Below, in pieces: positions 9,280 through 18,998 of a stretch of DNA of 64,000 bases. Numbering within the stretch: the first letter of the stretch is position 1; every line of letters begins with the position of its first letter. The DNA lies in the NCBI RefSeq assembly GCF_907164905.1, contig NZ_CAJRAF010000002.1, positions 806,001-870,000 on the forward strand, written 5' to 3'. A program made the position numbers and the translations under genes. The notes under the pieces were generated by a model, which was not told the origin of the DNA, made no database searches, and worked only from the letters and a program-made list of their open reading frames with translations. The stretch comes from Dyadobacter sp. CECT 9275. Its GTDB lineage: Bacteria > Bacteroidota > Bacteroidia > Cytophagales > Spirosomataceae.

Positions 9280-10674
9280 TTAAGGAATATAATCACCTCC
9301 CGCAGCGCTTTTCGCACAGGAAAGAACCCATTGGTCCAGTGCAGCTTTCATGGAATCCAGTATGCCGGGTTGTTTCGCAGCGATGTCCGTTGTTTCTGAG
9401 GGATCGTTCAGGAGATCGTACATTTCGTAATGTGCCCCGTCGTCCGGCGAAAATATTTTGAACTGGTGGTCTGTTAAAGCTCTTTGTTTGTATGATCTGA
9501 ACGGAATAGGACGTGGTCTGACGGCCAGGGATCCATCCAGAACCGGTGATACGTCCAGACCGTCCAATGGATGGCTCGTCCCTTTGTTTTTATATCCGAT
9601 CAGCGACAGGATGGTAGGATAATAATCACTACTGGTTACAGCTGCGGTGATTTTTTTGTGTTCCCTGAATTTCCCTGGCCATTCCAGCAGAGCCGGAACC
9701 CGGATACCTCCTTCATACAAACTCCCTTTTCTACCCCTGAACGGCCCGGCAGTACCCTGCTGGCGTTTACCAGGATGCTGATCAATTCCGCCGCCTTCCC
9801 CCGCAGGACCGTTGTCCGAAGCAAAAAGAATGATGGTATCGTCTGCTATGCCCAGTTCCCTGATCCGCCTCCGAAGTCGCCCGATCTGCTCGTCCATGGC
9901 GGTGATACATCCGTAATAGTGCTGATGATTTTCATCCATACCGGGGTACATGTCCAGGTACTTTTGCCCGGCCACCACTGGTGAATGTGGGGTATGAAAC
10001 CAGATGACCGACAGAAAAGGCTTTTTCTTTTTCACTGATTCTTCGATGAAAGGCAAGGCTCTGTCCATAATCACGCGCGAATCATCTCCGTCCAGGTTAT
10101 CGGTTGCATATTTTTCAGGGCCCGTCCAGTAATATGTTTTCACCATCTGGGTCTTCATAGGATCCCAGGTCGGAACTGCCTGCTCTGTTGAGAAGCAGGT
10201 TTCAAAGCCATTTTCCCAGGGCGGCGAATATTCGTCATTGTTTTTTCCACCCCGGTGTCCATCGCGGATGGTCTTAGTCAGCGTACCCAAGTGCCATTTG
10301 CCAAAATGACCGGTTGCATAGCCTAGTGTCTTTAATGTTTCTGCCAGCGTAACTTCTTCTGCTTTCATGTGCCCCACATTTGCAAAAAGAATCCCGTACC
10401 GTTCAGGGTTTCTTCCCGTCAGGCAGCTTCCCCGGGTTGGTGAACACACCGGGGCTCCGGAATAGAAGCGGGTAAACTGCAGGCTTTGAGCAGCCATTTT
10501 ATCCAGTTCCGGCGTTTTGATGAGCGCACTGCCGTTGAAACCGACGTCTCCCCAACCCAGGTCATCGGCCATTACCATAATGATGTTAGGCTTTTTTTTG
10601 CTCTGAGCCAGGCTATTTCCCGAAATGATCCAGGAAATAGCGGCAAGTAAAATAGGGAGAGTTCTGAATTTCAT
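9280..10674 (-). CDS. Family S1 sulfatase (formylglycine-dependent)
   Basis: The 464-residue protein has a signal peptide (LPILLAAISWIISGNSLAQ), the metal motif MADDLGWGD (Asp37, Asp38) and the sulfatase signature VCSPTRGSCLTGR, in which Cys77 would be oxidised to formylglycine by a maturase that is not in this window. FASDNGPAGEGG supplies the other metal ligands and HFGKWHLG is the second signature. It removes sulfate esters in the periplasm. Its place directly after susD points to a sulfated glycan as substrate. Substrate position cannot be read from sequence alone. Confidence 0.93.
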   Translation of the reverse strand: MKFRTLPILLAAISWIISGNSLAQSKKKPNIIMVMADDLGWGDVGFNGSALIKTPELDKMAAQSLQFTRFYSGAPVCSPTRGSCLTGRNPERYGILFANVGHMKAEEVTLAETLKTLGYATGHFGKWHLGTLTKTIRDGHRGGKNNDEYSPPWENGFETCFSTEQAVPTWDPMKTQMVKTYYWTGPEKYATDNLDGDDSRVIMDRALPFIEESVKKKKPFLSVIWFHTPHSPVVAGQKYLDMYPGMDENHQHYYGCITAMDEQIGRLRRRIRELGIADDTIILFASDNGPAGEGGGIDQHPGKRQQGTAGPFRGRKGSLYEGGIRVPALLEWPGKFREHKKITAAVTSSDYYPTILSLIGYKNKGTSHPLDGLDVSPVLDGSLAVRPRPIPFRSYKQRALTDHQFKIFSPDDGAHYEMYDLLNDPSETTDIAAKQPGILDSMKAALDQWVLSCAKSAAGGDYIP

Positions 10675-10706
10675 GATAGACGGTAAAGCCAGCAGATTTG
10701 TATCTG

Positions 10707-10748
10707 ATCCCGGGAAATAACAAATTATCGCTCATCACTCCCCGGGAT
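10707..10748 (-). promoter_or_regulatory. Inverted repeat between susD and the sulfatase gene
   Basis: ATCCCGGG at 10707-10714 and CCCGGGAT at 10741-10748 form perfect 8-bp arms around a 26-nt AT-rich loop. It lies in the gap between susD and the first enzyme gene. No T tract follows, so an mRNA stability or processing hairpin that sets the ratio of susCD to enzyme message is more likely than a full terminator. Confidence 0.45.
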
Positions 10749-10761
10749 GCTGTGTATTCGG

Positions 10762-12270
10762 TTAATAATTAGGATTTTGTACTAAACTTTTATTGATATC
10801 CATTTCGCTCTGGGGGAACGGAAACAGATAATGTTTGGCAGGGTCAAATTTACGCAAGACTCCTCCTGGATCGACTATCTTCGGAATAACGTTTTCTGCT
10901 GTTCTCCACCGTTTGATATCCTGATACCGGAGACCTTCAGCAGCAAATTCGACACGGCGTTCATGACGGATACGCTCTCTCATCCCAGCCTGGGACAGGC
11001 CTGCCGGCAACGCAGGCATTTTCACGCCCACCCTTGCACGCACCTCATTAACGGCGTCATACACACTCTGGTCTGGTCCGGTTGCTTCGTTTTTGGATTC
11101 AGCATAAGTGAGCAGCACATCCGCATAGCGCAGAATCACGTAGTCCTGCTCACTGCGCGTTGAGTATGAAAACGGCAGATTTTCCGGTTCTACATATTTA
11201 CGTACCAGGTAATTGGTGTAAATCCCCGCTGTCACATTGGTAAACTTCACACCTGTGGAGCTCACGAGCGGTTCCTTAATGTCGCGGATTGCAAAATTCA
11301 GGCGCGGATCACGGTTCTTTTTATAATCCAGCGGGTCATAAAGCAGTGATTGTGAAATAGGCAGTCCATCGATACATTCAAATTCGTCGACCAGGTTCTT
11401 GCTGCCATTCAATGCCGCAGCGTTACCATACTTCATGTCCGGACTTTCCGCAGAGAAACGGTCGGGGTTCAGATACCGGGCCGAAAACATAATTTCGGTA
11501 TTGTTTGTCTGCCCTTTTGCTAAAAACATATTCTGGAAGTCGGTCGTTAGCTTGAACAATTTAGCCTGAATCACCTGGTTGGCTGCTTCGGCAGCTTCGG
11601 CCCACTTTCCGTTGTGCATCAACACCTTGGCTTTGAGTCCCAGCGCACTGCCTTTAACAACGTGCCCTGTGGTATAAAGTGCGGAAGGAAGGCTGGCAAT
11701 CGCTTCATCCAGATCCCTAAGTACCTGGGTAATCACCTCTTCCTTAGTGCTTTTAGCAACACCCGTCTCTTCAAGCGTAAGGGGCTTGAGATACAGGGGC
11801 ACGCCTCCATAAAACTCGGTGAGTGTCCAGTAATAAAAAGCTCTCAGAAAAAGAGCTTCTCCCTTGTATCGTTTTTTCTTTGCTTCGTCCATCGTAACCC
11901 TGTCCACATTGGCCAGAAAAACATTACAAGCTGTAATACCTTTGTAGGAATCGGTATAGATCTGAGCCACAATCCCTGCAGATGTAGGTTCAATAATACC
12001 TTTTGCGAGTACATCGACTTTCCCATAGGTTCCAAATAGAAAGAAATCGTCGGACATTGCATCCAGATCCATCTTATGGTGGTCGAAAGTCAGGCCTAGC
12101 AAGGTGCTGTACACCCCTGCAATGGCCATATCCGCATCTTTCTCCGTTTTCCAGAAAGTCTGACTTGAAAGCTGGTCCACCGGATTTTTATCTAAAAAAT
12201 CAGAACAGCCTGAAAACAAAATGCCTGAAATGCCGGCAATGGTAATGATGATATATTTTTTCATGATCAT
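10762..12270 (-). CDS. susD: SusD/RagB family glycan-binding outer-membrane lipoprotein
   Basis: The 502-residue protein starts with a lipoprotein leader whose lipobox LFSGC puts the lipidated Cys near residue 22, followed by SDFLDKNPVDQLSSQTFWKTEKDADMAI, the classic SusD opening. TPR-like helices follow (EALFLRAFYYWTLTEFYGGVPL), and the end has the conserved RIRHERRVEFAAEGLRYQDIKRW and FPFPQSEMDINKSLVQNPNY blocks. It would sit on the cell surface as the lid of the SusC transporter. Its start is 9 bp after the susC stop, so the two are co-translated. Either ATG at 12270 or 12264 may be used. Confidence 0.97.
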   Translation of the reverse strand: MIMKKYIIITIAGISGILFSGCSDFLDKNPVDQLSSQTFWKTEKDADMAIAGVYSTLLGLTFDHHKMDLDAMSDDFFLFGTYGKVDVLAKGIIEPTSAGIVAQIYTDSYKGITACNVFLANVDRVTMDEAKKKRYKGEALFLRAFYYWTLTEFYGGVPLYLKPLTLEETGVAKSTKEEVITQVLRDLDEAIASLPSALYTTGHVVKGSALGLKAKVLMHNGKWAEAAEAANQVIQAKLFKLTTDFQNMFLAKGQTNNTEIMFSARYLNPDRFSAESPDMKYGNAAALNGSKNLVDEFECIDGLPISQSLLYDPLDYKKNRDPRLNFAIRDIKEPLVSSTGVKFTNVTAGIYTNYLVRKYVEPENLPFSYSTRSEQDYVILRYADVLLTYAESKNEATGPDQSVYDAVNEVRARVGVKMPALPAGLSQAGMRERIRHERRVEFAAEGLRYQDIKRWRTAENVIPKIVDPGGVLRKFDPAKHYLFPFPQSEMDINKSLVQNPNY

Positions 12271-12279
12271 GTTAAGGGC

Positions 12280-15200
12280 TTAAAATTTCACTTTTACACC
12301 TGCTGTCAAAATCTTGACCTGCGGATAGGTAGCGAAGCGCTGACGCCCCGTACCCACACGCTCAGGATCTGCCCCGGGATACTGGGTAAAGGTCAGCAGA
12401 TTGTCTCCTGATACATAAATACGAAACTCCTTGAACCTGATTTTTTCGCTGACCGCCTTGGGCAACGTATAACCTACCACAAGGTTTTTCAGGCGCAGGT
12501 AGGAAGCATCTTTCAGGAAGTAGCTGGACTGCACACTGTTCATCGGACCATAGCCGTTCAGGTACATGGCCGGATGCGTAGTAGAGCGGTTTTCAGGAGT
12601 CCAGGCATTTTCCGCAAACTCGATCGTGGGTGCACTCCCTTGTGTGAAAGGATCAATACCCCAGCGGTCTACGTAAGTTTTGATACCTTCAACCCCCTGA
12701 AAAAATGCCGAGAGATCGAGATTTTTCCAGAAAACGTTAAAACCACCTCCATAGTAGAATTTAGGATAAGCCCCCTTCATCACGACACGGTCAGCACCAT
12801 CAATTTTATTATCACCATTCTGATCTTTGAACCGGAGGTCACCTGGCTTGGGATTAAACTGGTGCACGGGAGCGTTGTTAATTTCTTCCTGGCTCTGGAA
12901 AATACCGTCCCATTCAATCATGTAAAACGACATCCAGGGTAAGCCTTCCTGAATCGTGTTAAAGTTGTCGTACGAGGGTATCCTCACACGCTGAACTTTG
13001 TTTGTATTCGTTGAAAAATTCAGGTTCACCTCGTACCGTAGCTGACCCACTTTATTGGCGTGGCCCAGGAGCATTTCAAATCCAGTGTTTTTCATTTTGG
13101 CGTAATTAACCGTTGGACCCGTGAGCCCGACAGCCGCTTCAACCGGAATTACATACAGGATATCATCGGTTTGCTTGTTATACCAGTCAAAAGAACCGGA
13201 TATAAGCCCCCTTCTGAAGCTGAAATCCAACCCGAAGTCCGTGATGGTAGTGGTTTCCCATCTCAGATTTTTATCCGTAAGCCGGGTTTGGATCACCCCC
13301 TGCTGAAGGGTTTCAAACGGGTAGGTTGTGACAGACAGAATATCCTGGTAAGGATAGTTCCCGATGTTCTGATTACCCAAACGTCCCCAGGAACCACGCA
13401 GTTTAAGGTTGTCGATCCAGGTCTGGTTTTTCAGGAATGACTCATTGTTGATCCTCCATCCAGCCGAAAGCGACGGGAACAAACCCCAGCGGTTGTTGGA
13501 CTGTATCCTTGAAGTACCGTCGTACCTGAAGTTTGCTTCCAATAAATACTTTTCCTTAAAGTCATAGGTTACCCTTCCGAAAAGCGACTGGATCGCCCAT
13601 TCGTACGAGGTTCCGGTAGCAAGTGCTCCATCAACACCGGCATTAAGTTCCAGAAGATCATCGGACGGGTATTTCTGACGATTTCCCTGTAAAAATCTGT
13701 TTACAAAAGATTCCTGATTGTAGCCCAGCAAACCGGTGATATAATGGTCCTTCCCGATGGTTTTTTTATAATTCAATGTAGAATACAGCGTCGTCAGCAA
13801 CGACATATCAAATTTGTCGGTCACGCCCAGGCGGGTCGGGTTACCATTGTTCTGATATTGTCCGTTAGAAAAGAAATAGGCGTCAACAGGATTTTCATGA
13901 ACTTTTGAAAAATCATTGGAATAGTTGACCGCACCCTTTACCCCCCAGGTCAGATCTTTGGTGATATTGATATCTACATAGGTTTGTGCCGTGATATTGT
14001 ATTTCTGGTATTTCACGTTACCACTATTGATGACCGCGAGCGGATTTCTGTTGGAAGGAACACCCTGGCGATAGTTACCGGAGTAGTGACCGGAACCATC
14101 CTGTACGAAAGGTCCGTTGGTAGGGTTGGCCGAGTAGATCAGCAGCATGTAGTCCGAATCGGTATAAGGAGGCTCTGTCACATCCTTACGTACCAGACCG
14201 ATGTTAGCACCCACCTTGATGATCTTGTTGAGCTTACTGTCAACGTTCAGGTTGAAGTTGTACCGTTTGTAATCATGCCCACCTGCAATACCGTTCTGAG
14301 TAAGATAACCGCCCGCAAAGTTAAACGTGGTTTTTTCGGAACCGCCATTGATGGAAAGGTAATGCTGCTGGGCTTTTGCGTTGCCGATCATGAAGTCGAT
14401 CCAGTCAAAATTGGGATACTTGTTACGGTCCGTGGCGTTCCGGTACATATCAATCTCCTGCTGGGTATACAATGCTGCCTGACTGGACCTCGCTCTGGCC
14501 TGATTGAAATACGTCATATAATCTGCTGAGTTCGTCACCAGTTTAGGCATCCGTGTAGGCTGATGTAACTGAAAATCACCGCGATAATCAATATTAAAGG
14601 TACCCGCTTTTCCTCTTTTCGTCGTCACAAGGATCACCCCATTGGCACCCCTTGCCCCGTATATGGAAGCAGAAGCTGCATCTTTCAATACCGAAATAGA
14701 TTCGATATTGTCCGAATTGAGATTACTCAGCGTTCCAACGACACCGTCCACCAATACCAGCGGACCGGCACCGGCGTCACTGAATGTACCCAGGCCACGT
14801 ATCACCATGATGGCGCCGTCGTCTCCTGGCTGGCCTGAGTTCTGCGTTACCTGCAAACCTGCAACTTTCCCTTGCAGTAAGTTCTCAACGTTAGGTGTAG
14901 ACCGTTTCACGAGTTCATCAGACGACACCATCGCTACTGAACCGGTAAGATTCACCTTTTTCTGCTCGCCATAACCGATCACCACGAGTTCTTCGAGAGA
15001 TTTTACATCGGGGCGAAGCGCTATGGTCAGCAAAGTTTTATTGCCAACGGCTACCTCAGTTGTGATATAACCTATAGAGCTCACCACAAGAATTGCCTTT
15101 TCGTCAGGTATCTGCATCTGAAACTTTCCGTTGGCATCACTTACCGTCCCCTGAGAGGTACCTTTGATTACTATGTTTGCCCCCGGCAAAGCCTGCCCGG

Positions 15201-15639
15201 ATTCGTCGGTAACGGTACCCTGTACGTCGGTCGCTACGGAGGTCATGGATTTTTCAATCAGAGATACTTCCATAAATTTTTTCTTGCGGACATAAATCTG
15301 AGACTGCACGCGGAGAAACTGCAGATTTGCATCTTTGGACAAGGTCCTTAAAAGTGAAGCAAAGGAGATACTCCTCGATTCAAAATTGATGACTTTGTCT
15401 TTATCTACCGTTTCCCCGTTGTAAGCAAATGTAAATTGCGTCTGATTGCTGATCGTACTCAGCGCATCTTCCAGCCTTACATTTTTAAGGGAAACATTGA
15501 GATATATTTCCTCCAGGCTTTTGCTTTGAGCCAATCCGTCTTTGGCAAACAGAAATGAGGTCAGAAAACATTGCATGAGTATCCCGCATAAGCCGTACTT
15601 AGATATCATGATAATTTGTCGTAGTAAGTTTAATTTCAT
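12280..15639 (-). CDS. susC: SusC/RagA TonB-dependent transporter with N-terminal STN signalling domain
   Basis: The 1119-residue protein has a signal peptide, then an STN domain of about residues 45-120 (LNVSLKNVRLEDALSTISNQTQFTFAY), a carboxypeptidase-D-like domain (GTVTDESGQALPGANIVIKGT), the plug (LEELVVIGYGEQKKVNLTGSV) and a 22-strand barrel ending TYPQVKILTAGVKVKF. It imports oligosaccharides in complex with SusD. The STN domain is the part that talks to a FecR-type anti-sigma factor, and the upstream FecR and ECF sigma genes fit this: substrate binding should release the sigma factor and induce the locus. Confidence 0.97.
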   Translation of the reverse strand: MKLNLLRQIIMISKYGLCGILMQCFLTSFLFAKDGLAQSKSLEEIYLNVSLKNVRLEDALSTISNQTQFTFAYNGETVDKDKVINFESRSISFASLLRTLSKDANLQFLRVQSQIYVRKKKFMEVSLIEKSMTSVATDVQGTVTDESGQALPGANIVIKGTSQGTVSDANGKFQMQIPDEKAILVVSSIGYITTEVAVGNKTLLTIALRPDVKSLEELVVIGYGEQKKVNLTGSVAMVSSDELVKRSTPNVENLLQGKVAGLQVTQNSGQPGDDGAIMVIRGLGTFSDAGAGPLVLVDGVVGTLSNLNSDNIESISVLKDAASASIYGARGANGVILVTTKRGKAGTFNIDYRGDFQLHQPTRMPKLVTNSADYMTYFNQARARSSQAALYTQQEIDMYRNATDRNKYPNFDWIDFMIGNAKAQQHYLSINGGSEKTTFNFAGGYLTQNGIAGGHDYKRYNFNLNVDSKLNKIIKVGANIGLVRKDVTEPPYTDSDYMLLIYSANPTNGPFVQDGSGHYSGNYRQGVPSNRNPLAVINSGNVKYQKYNITAQTYVDINITKDLTWGVKGAVNYSNDFSKVHENPVDAYFFSNGQYQNNGNPTRLGVTDKFDMSLLTTLYSTLNYKKTIGKDHYITGLLGYNQESFVNRFLQGNRQKYPSDDLLELNAGVDGALATGTSYEWAIQSLFGRVTYDFKEKYLLEANFRYDGTSRIQSNNRWGLFPSLSAGWRINNESFLKNQTWIDNLKLRGSWGRLGNQNIGNYPYQDILSVTTYPFETLQQGVIQTRLTDKNLRWETTTITDFGLDFSFRRGLISGSFDWYNKQTDDILYVIPVEAAVGLTGPTVNYAKMKNTGFEMLLGHANKVGQLRYEVNLNFSTNTNKVQRVRIPSYDNFNTIQEGLPWMSFYMIEWDGIFQSQEEINNAPVHQFNPKPGDLRFKDQNGDNKIDGADRVVMKGAYPKFYYGGGFNVFWKNLDLSAFFQGVEGIKTYVDRWGIDPFTQGSAPTIEFAENAWTPENRSTTHPAMYLNGYGPMNSVQSSYFLKDASYLRLKNLVVGYTLPKAVSEKIRFKEFRIYVSGDNLLTFTQYPGADPERVGTGRQRFATYPQVKILTAGVKVKF

Positions 15640-15726
15640 ACTTTCGAGGGTTAAATGTTCACAAATCGTTTAACAAAAATGCCCTGTTCAAAGCTTCGCC
15701 AAAAGGATATGAAACAGGCGTTCGGG

Positions 15727-15757
15727 CCGGATGTCTCCGACATCTGGTTCTTTTTTT
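15727..15757 (+). terminator. Terminator-like hairpin pointing against the operon
   Basis: CCGGATGTC (15727-15735) and GACATCTGG (15739-15747) pair over 9 bp with one G-T, with loop TCC, and are followed by TTCTTTTTTT ending at 15757. The T tract is on the plus strand, although all nearby genes are on minus. It would stop antisense transcription entering fecR, while on the minus strand the same hairpin could partly separate fecR from susC expression. Confidence 0.5.
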
Positions 15758-15765
15758 AACTGGAG

Positions 15766-16830
15766 TTATTTTTCATGTTTTTGGGTTACGTAAACTTTAT
15801 CCTTCACCAGATTATACTGAAACCTGGAGGTATAGTTAAGTGCGTCCAGGATTTTTTTGATGGGTGCATTTTCAAATTTGGCACTGAATTCCTCTTTCAC
15901 CTTCAATCCTTTTTCCACCACAAAGGTGACTGCATATTCGCGCTCCAGTACTTTTTTAATCTCAGGAAAACCTGCATTTTTCAGTATAATCACATTGTCT
16001 TTCCAACCCAGCTCCAGCTGCCGATCAAATCCTTCCATCGTCAGCCCGCCGGTTTCCTTTGCAAAGACAGACATTTCATCAGGCACAACCAGCATTTCGT
16101 TTTCTCCTCCACTTTTTGACTCCCCCATTACCCTCACCTTACCTGTCAGCACGGCTACTTTTATGATGGGATTCTCCTCATACGCACTGATATTAAAAGA
16201 GGTACCCACAACGGTGGTTGTTAACCCGCCGGTGCGGATCCGAAAGGGCCGTGAAGTATCATGTGTTACGTCAAAAAACGCCTCTCCTTCCAGGGTAAGA
16301 TCCCGGTTCTTCCGGCCGAAGTCGCTCTGGTACACGATACGGCTTCCAGCATTGAGCTTAATTTTACTTCCGTCGGGAAGTGTCAGGGTTGTTTTTTCAC
16401 CTCTTGCCGTCCGATGCTCCACCCTCACCGGGCTGCTAACAGCAACTGACTCCGACTGCGAATCCTTCTGATTGAGATAATTCCGCGACAGTAATGTCAG
16501 CAACAGGACGATCACAGCCGCCGCGGCATACCGTGTTACAGCCGGTAAAGGAAGCTGCCGGTACCATGGAGCCCGGGAGCTCGCACTACGCTCTCCCGAT
16601 CTTATGTTTTCCCATACGGCCATCATCTCCGACTCGGCCGGTTGGTAATAATTTTTATATCTGACAGAAAGAATAATTTCCCGCGCTCTGGCAACAGTAA
16701 GTGCTTTCTCAGGATGTTCGGACAACCATTTTTCCCAAAACAGGATCTGAGCATCCGTTGGGTTTTTTACCCATTGAATGAAATCATCGTCTTTGAGAAA
16801 ATCCTCTGGCTGGTAATTTTCGTAATGCAT
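15766..16830 (-). CDS. FecR family anti-sigma factor
   Basis: The 354-residue protein has a cytoplasmic N-terminal region (FIQWVKNPTDAQILFWEKWLSEHPEKA), one membrane segment of about residues 98-115 (YAAAAVIVLLLTLLS), a periplasmic FecR domain (TLPDGSKIKLNAGSRIVYQSDF, LEGEAFFDVTHDTSRPFRIRTG) and a C-terminal DUF4974 domain (IKKILDALNYTSRFQYNL). It should hold the upstream ECF sigma factor inactive until the STN domain of the SusC protein signals. The gene lies between the sigma gene and susC, the standard order for this regulatory cascade. Confidence 0.95.
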   Translation of the reverse strand: MHYENYQPEDFLKDDDFIQWVKNPTDAQILFWEKWLSEHPEKALTVARAREIILSVRYKNYYQPAESEMMAVWENIRSGERSASSRAPWYRQLPLPAVTRYAAAAVIVLLLTLLSRNYLNQKDSQSESVAVSSPVRVEHRTARGEKTTLTLPDGSKIKLNAGSRIVYQSDFGRKNRDLTLEGEAFFDVTHDTSRPFRIRTGGLTTTVVGTSFNISAYEENPIIKVAVLTGKVRVMGESKSGGENEMLVVPDEMSVFAKETGGLTMEGFDRQLELGWKDNVIILKNAGFPEIKKVLEREYAVTFVVEKGLKVKEEFSAKFENAPIKKILDALNYTSRFQYNLVKDKVYVTQKHEK

Positions 16831-17006
16831 GCCTTACTAAAAATGAATCTTCGGTGGTTCATTTTCATAGAGACCGGATGCTTTCGGACATATACAGTCC
16901 AGAAGATTTTTTTTAAATATTTACAGATTTATTTTTAAAATTCTAAAACAACTTTCTTTCACAAAGAGAAAGTCAGAGCGGGATACATCGCTTTTCGGGG
17001 CTTGAC

Positions 17007-17681
17007 TTATCTGTTAGCGGAGAAAGCAAGCAGGATGAGGTTCAGCATAATTACCGACTCTCCCAGTTCCTTGCGCAGTTTAAGAATGGTACGGCTCATC
17101 AGGATACGGGTGTAATCAATCTTGGCAAAACCCATTAAGGAGGTAATCTGCTGGTAGGAAAAACCTTCGTAAAAATAGTAGATGACAATTTCCTTTTGCC
17201 GCTTGGTGAGGGTAGCAAAGGCTTTGTCCATTTTTTGTTTCAGCTCCTCGTCTATAACCGAGGCACCGGGGTAATCATCGGTGAGCATTACCTCAAATCC
17301 CATGTTACCTTCATCATCCAGCTCCTCCCAACTGAAATTATTCCTGTTCAGGTAGCGGATAATGCGGTTACGGTATGATTTATACAGATAAAATTTGATG
17401 GAGGATACATCTCCCAAACGATCCTTTTTCTCCTGCAGGTAAATAAAAAGATCCTGAATGATATCCTTTACCAGATCCTTGTCGCGGGTAAACTGATTGC
17501 CATAATTATACAATACCGGGAAGTACTTCACATATATATATTCAAATGCCTCTTCATTTCCAGCTTTGAACCCTGCCCACAGCTCTTGATCCGAGGCATG
17601 CTCTAATGGAGCTACCCCATATTTAGCAGCACTGGCTTTGGCAGTATCAGCTAAAAGTATATTGTCGGACCGGACTTCCAT
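17007..17681 (-). CDS. ECF-type RNA polymerase sigma factor
   Basis: The 224-residue protein carries sigma region 2 (EAFEYIYVKYFPVLYNYGNQFTRDKDLVKDIIQDLFIYLQ, given here as family pattern) and region 4 (ATLTKRQKEIVIYYFYEGFSYQQI, then a helix-turn-helix). The N-terminus has about 25 extra residues before the usual start of region 2, so a start inside the listed frame is possible; ATG 17681 is the outermost one. It is expected to transcribe the adjacent susCD-enzyme operon once freed from FecR. The C-terminal tail ends in a hydrophobic stretch (ESVIMLNLILLAFSANR). Confidence 0.93.
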   Translation of the reverse strand: MEVRSDNILLADTAKASAAKYGVAPLEHASDQELWAGFKAGNEEAFEYIYVKYFPVLYNYGNQFTRDKDLVKDIIQDLFIYLQEKKDRLGDVSSIKFYLYKSYRNRIIRYLNRNNFSWEELDDEGNMGFEVMLTDDYPGASVIDEELKQKMDKAFATLTKRQKEIVIYYFYEGFSYQQITSLMGFAKIDYTRILMSRTILKLRKELGESVIMLNLILLAFSANR

Positions 17682-18326
17682 TGCGTTAAAATATAAACAA
17701 AGGCAAAAAAGGAAAGGGTATTACAATTTAAAGAAAAAATTTAATCAGACTACTATCTCTCATTGTATATTCAAATATATATATTCTATTTAATCTATAA
17801 AAATAGTATAGATTATTTTTTAAAACTATGGCAGCTCTCTCATCAAAAATGGCGCAGACATAGCTGTGTTTTCCAAGGTGTTTCAGGTAACCTGCTGAAA
17901 TTTATAGTCAGTACGTGAGGTCCGGGATTCCGGGCTATCGAAAGGAGGAGAATATAAATTGGTGCCTTGGAGTCTTCCAGACTTGGAAAGTCTATATTTT
18001 CAACGAACGTATATACAATAACGTTTTAAATTTATCAAAGTAAAGGATGCTGAAAAGCTACGTGATCCATCGACCGTTTTACGAACCGGAGAGCCCAGAC
18101 TTTCCAAGTCTTGAAGAATTGGAAAGTCTATACCTGCCGCCACCGGGTTACTCTCATTCCCGTATTAAAAAAATTAGTAGTTCCCTGCAACATTTCCGCC
18201 CGGATCACTCTCTTTGCGTTAACTGATGGCCAGCAGGTAATGGATCACTCCTTATACACCGGGAATTAAATTCTCAGGGAGGATTTGTTATACATCATTC
18301 TTTACACCCCCAATCACTAAAAAGCC
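17682..18326. other. Intergenic region with inverted-repeat element
   Basis: This 645-bp gap separates the PUL from a plus-strand gene. Positions 17750-17830 are very AT-rich and probably contain the promoters for the sigma gene. The right half contains a short repeat element (see 17979-18132). I see no credible coding frame and no tRNA-like fold. Confidence 0.6.
17979..18132. repeat. Short repeat element with terminal palindromic motifs
   Basis: The 14-mer TTGGAAAGTCTATA occurs at 17983-17996 and again at 18119-18132. The left copy is part of the dyad AGACTT-GGA-AAGTCT (17979-17993). The right copy is the second arm of a hairpin, AGACTTTCCAA (18097-18107) against TTGGAAAGTCT (18119-18129), with an 11-nt loop. 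The layout resembles a REP-like or MITE-like intergenic element. Whether other copies exist in the genome cannot be seen here. Confidence 0.5.
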
Positions 18327-18998
18327 ATGAAAAAATTCAAAATGATCTGCGTTCAATTATGCGTGCTTTCCTTATTTTGCAGTACCAATGCCGTTGTTTT
18401 GGGCCAATCCTACTATTCAGGAGAAGAATCTGAAAAAGGATACTGGAAAGTATATACTGATTATAAAAGCAGAAACACAATTGTTCAGTTTTTTGACGCC
18501 AACAGCCAGCTCCTGTACAGCGAAACGCTACCTGAAAAATATATTAAACTTACAAAAAGAAACATCCGGCGTTTCGACAGCCTGCTGAGCCGGTTAATGG
18601 AAAGGGACCTCCTCAGCACCACGATCAAATCCTACCAACTGTTGGCAGATAGCAGGACTTCGTTCCCCCGAACGACAGAAACCGAAACAAACACAACTCC
18701 GGAGCAACAGGCTTACATCCAAACCAGTAATTCCAATGTATATGTATTACGAAGCGGAAATTTAAGGATCATTTTAAAAAATGATCAGCACAGGTATCTC
18801 AACGTCTCCATACTGGACGAGCAATTTCAAACCCTTTACCAGGAACATGTGAATGACGGAGGATATGGACGTTGGTTCGATATGTCGCGACTCCCGGCGG
18901 GGAACTACCGTATCCGTATCACAGGACTTGGAAAAATCCTAAATTATAAACTTAAAATAGACAAGTTTAAAGGTTATGCACTGGCTGATCTAAAATGA
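18327..18998 (+). CDS. Secreted protein of unknown function
   Basis: The 223-residue protein has a clear signal peptide (LCVLSLFCSTNAVVLGQ). The mature part starts with a short beta region (YWKVYTDYKSRNTIVQFFDANSQLLYSETLP), then a helical linker, and ends with a domain of likely beta strands (NVYVLRSGNLRIILKN, NVSILDEQFQTLYQE, GRWFDMSRLPAGNYRIRITG). The LPAGNYRIRI pattern is like the last strands of bacterial Ig-like or sorting-domain sandwiches, but the usual type IX motif is missing. I do not recognise the family. It stands alone, convergent with the gene at 19044-20501. Confidence 0.75.
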   Translation: MKKFKMICVQLCVLSLFCSTNAVVLGQSYYSGEESEKGYWKVYTDYKSRNTIVQFFDANSQLLYSETLPEKYIKLTKRNIRRFDSLLSRLMERDLLSTTIKSYQLLADSRTSFPRTTETETNTTPEQQAYIQTSNSNVYVLRSGNLRIILKNDQHRYLNVSILDEQFQTLYQEHVNDGGYGRWFDMSRLPAGNYRIRITGLGKILNYKLKIDKFKGYALADLK

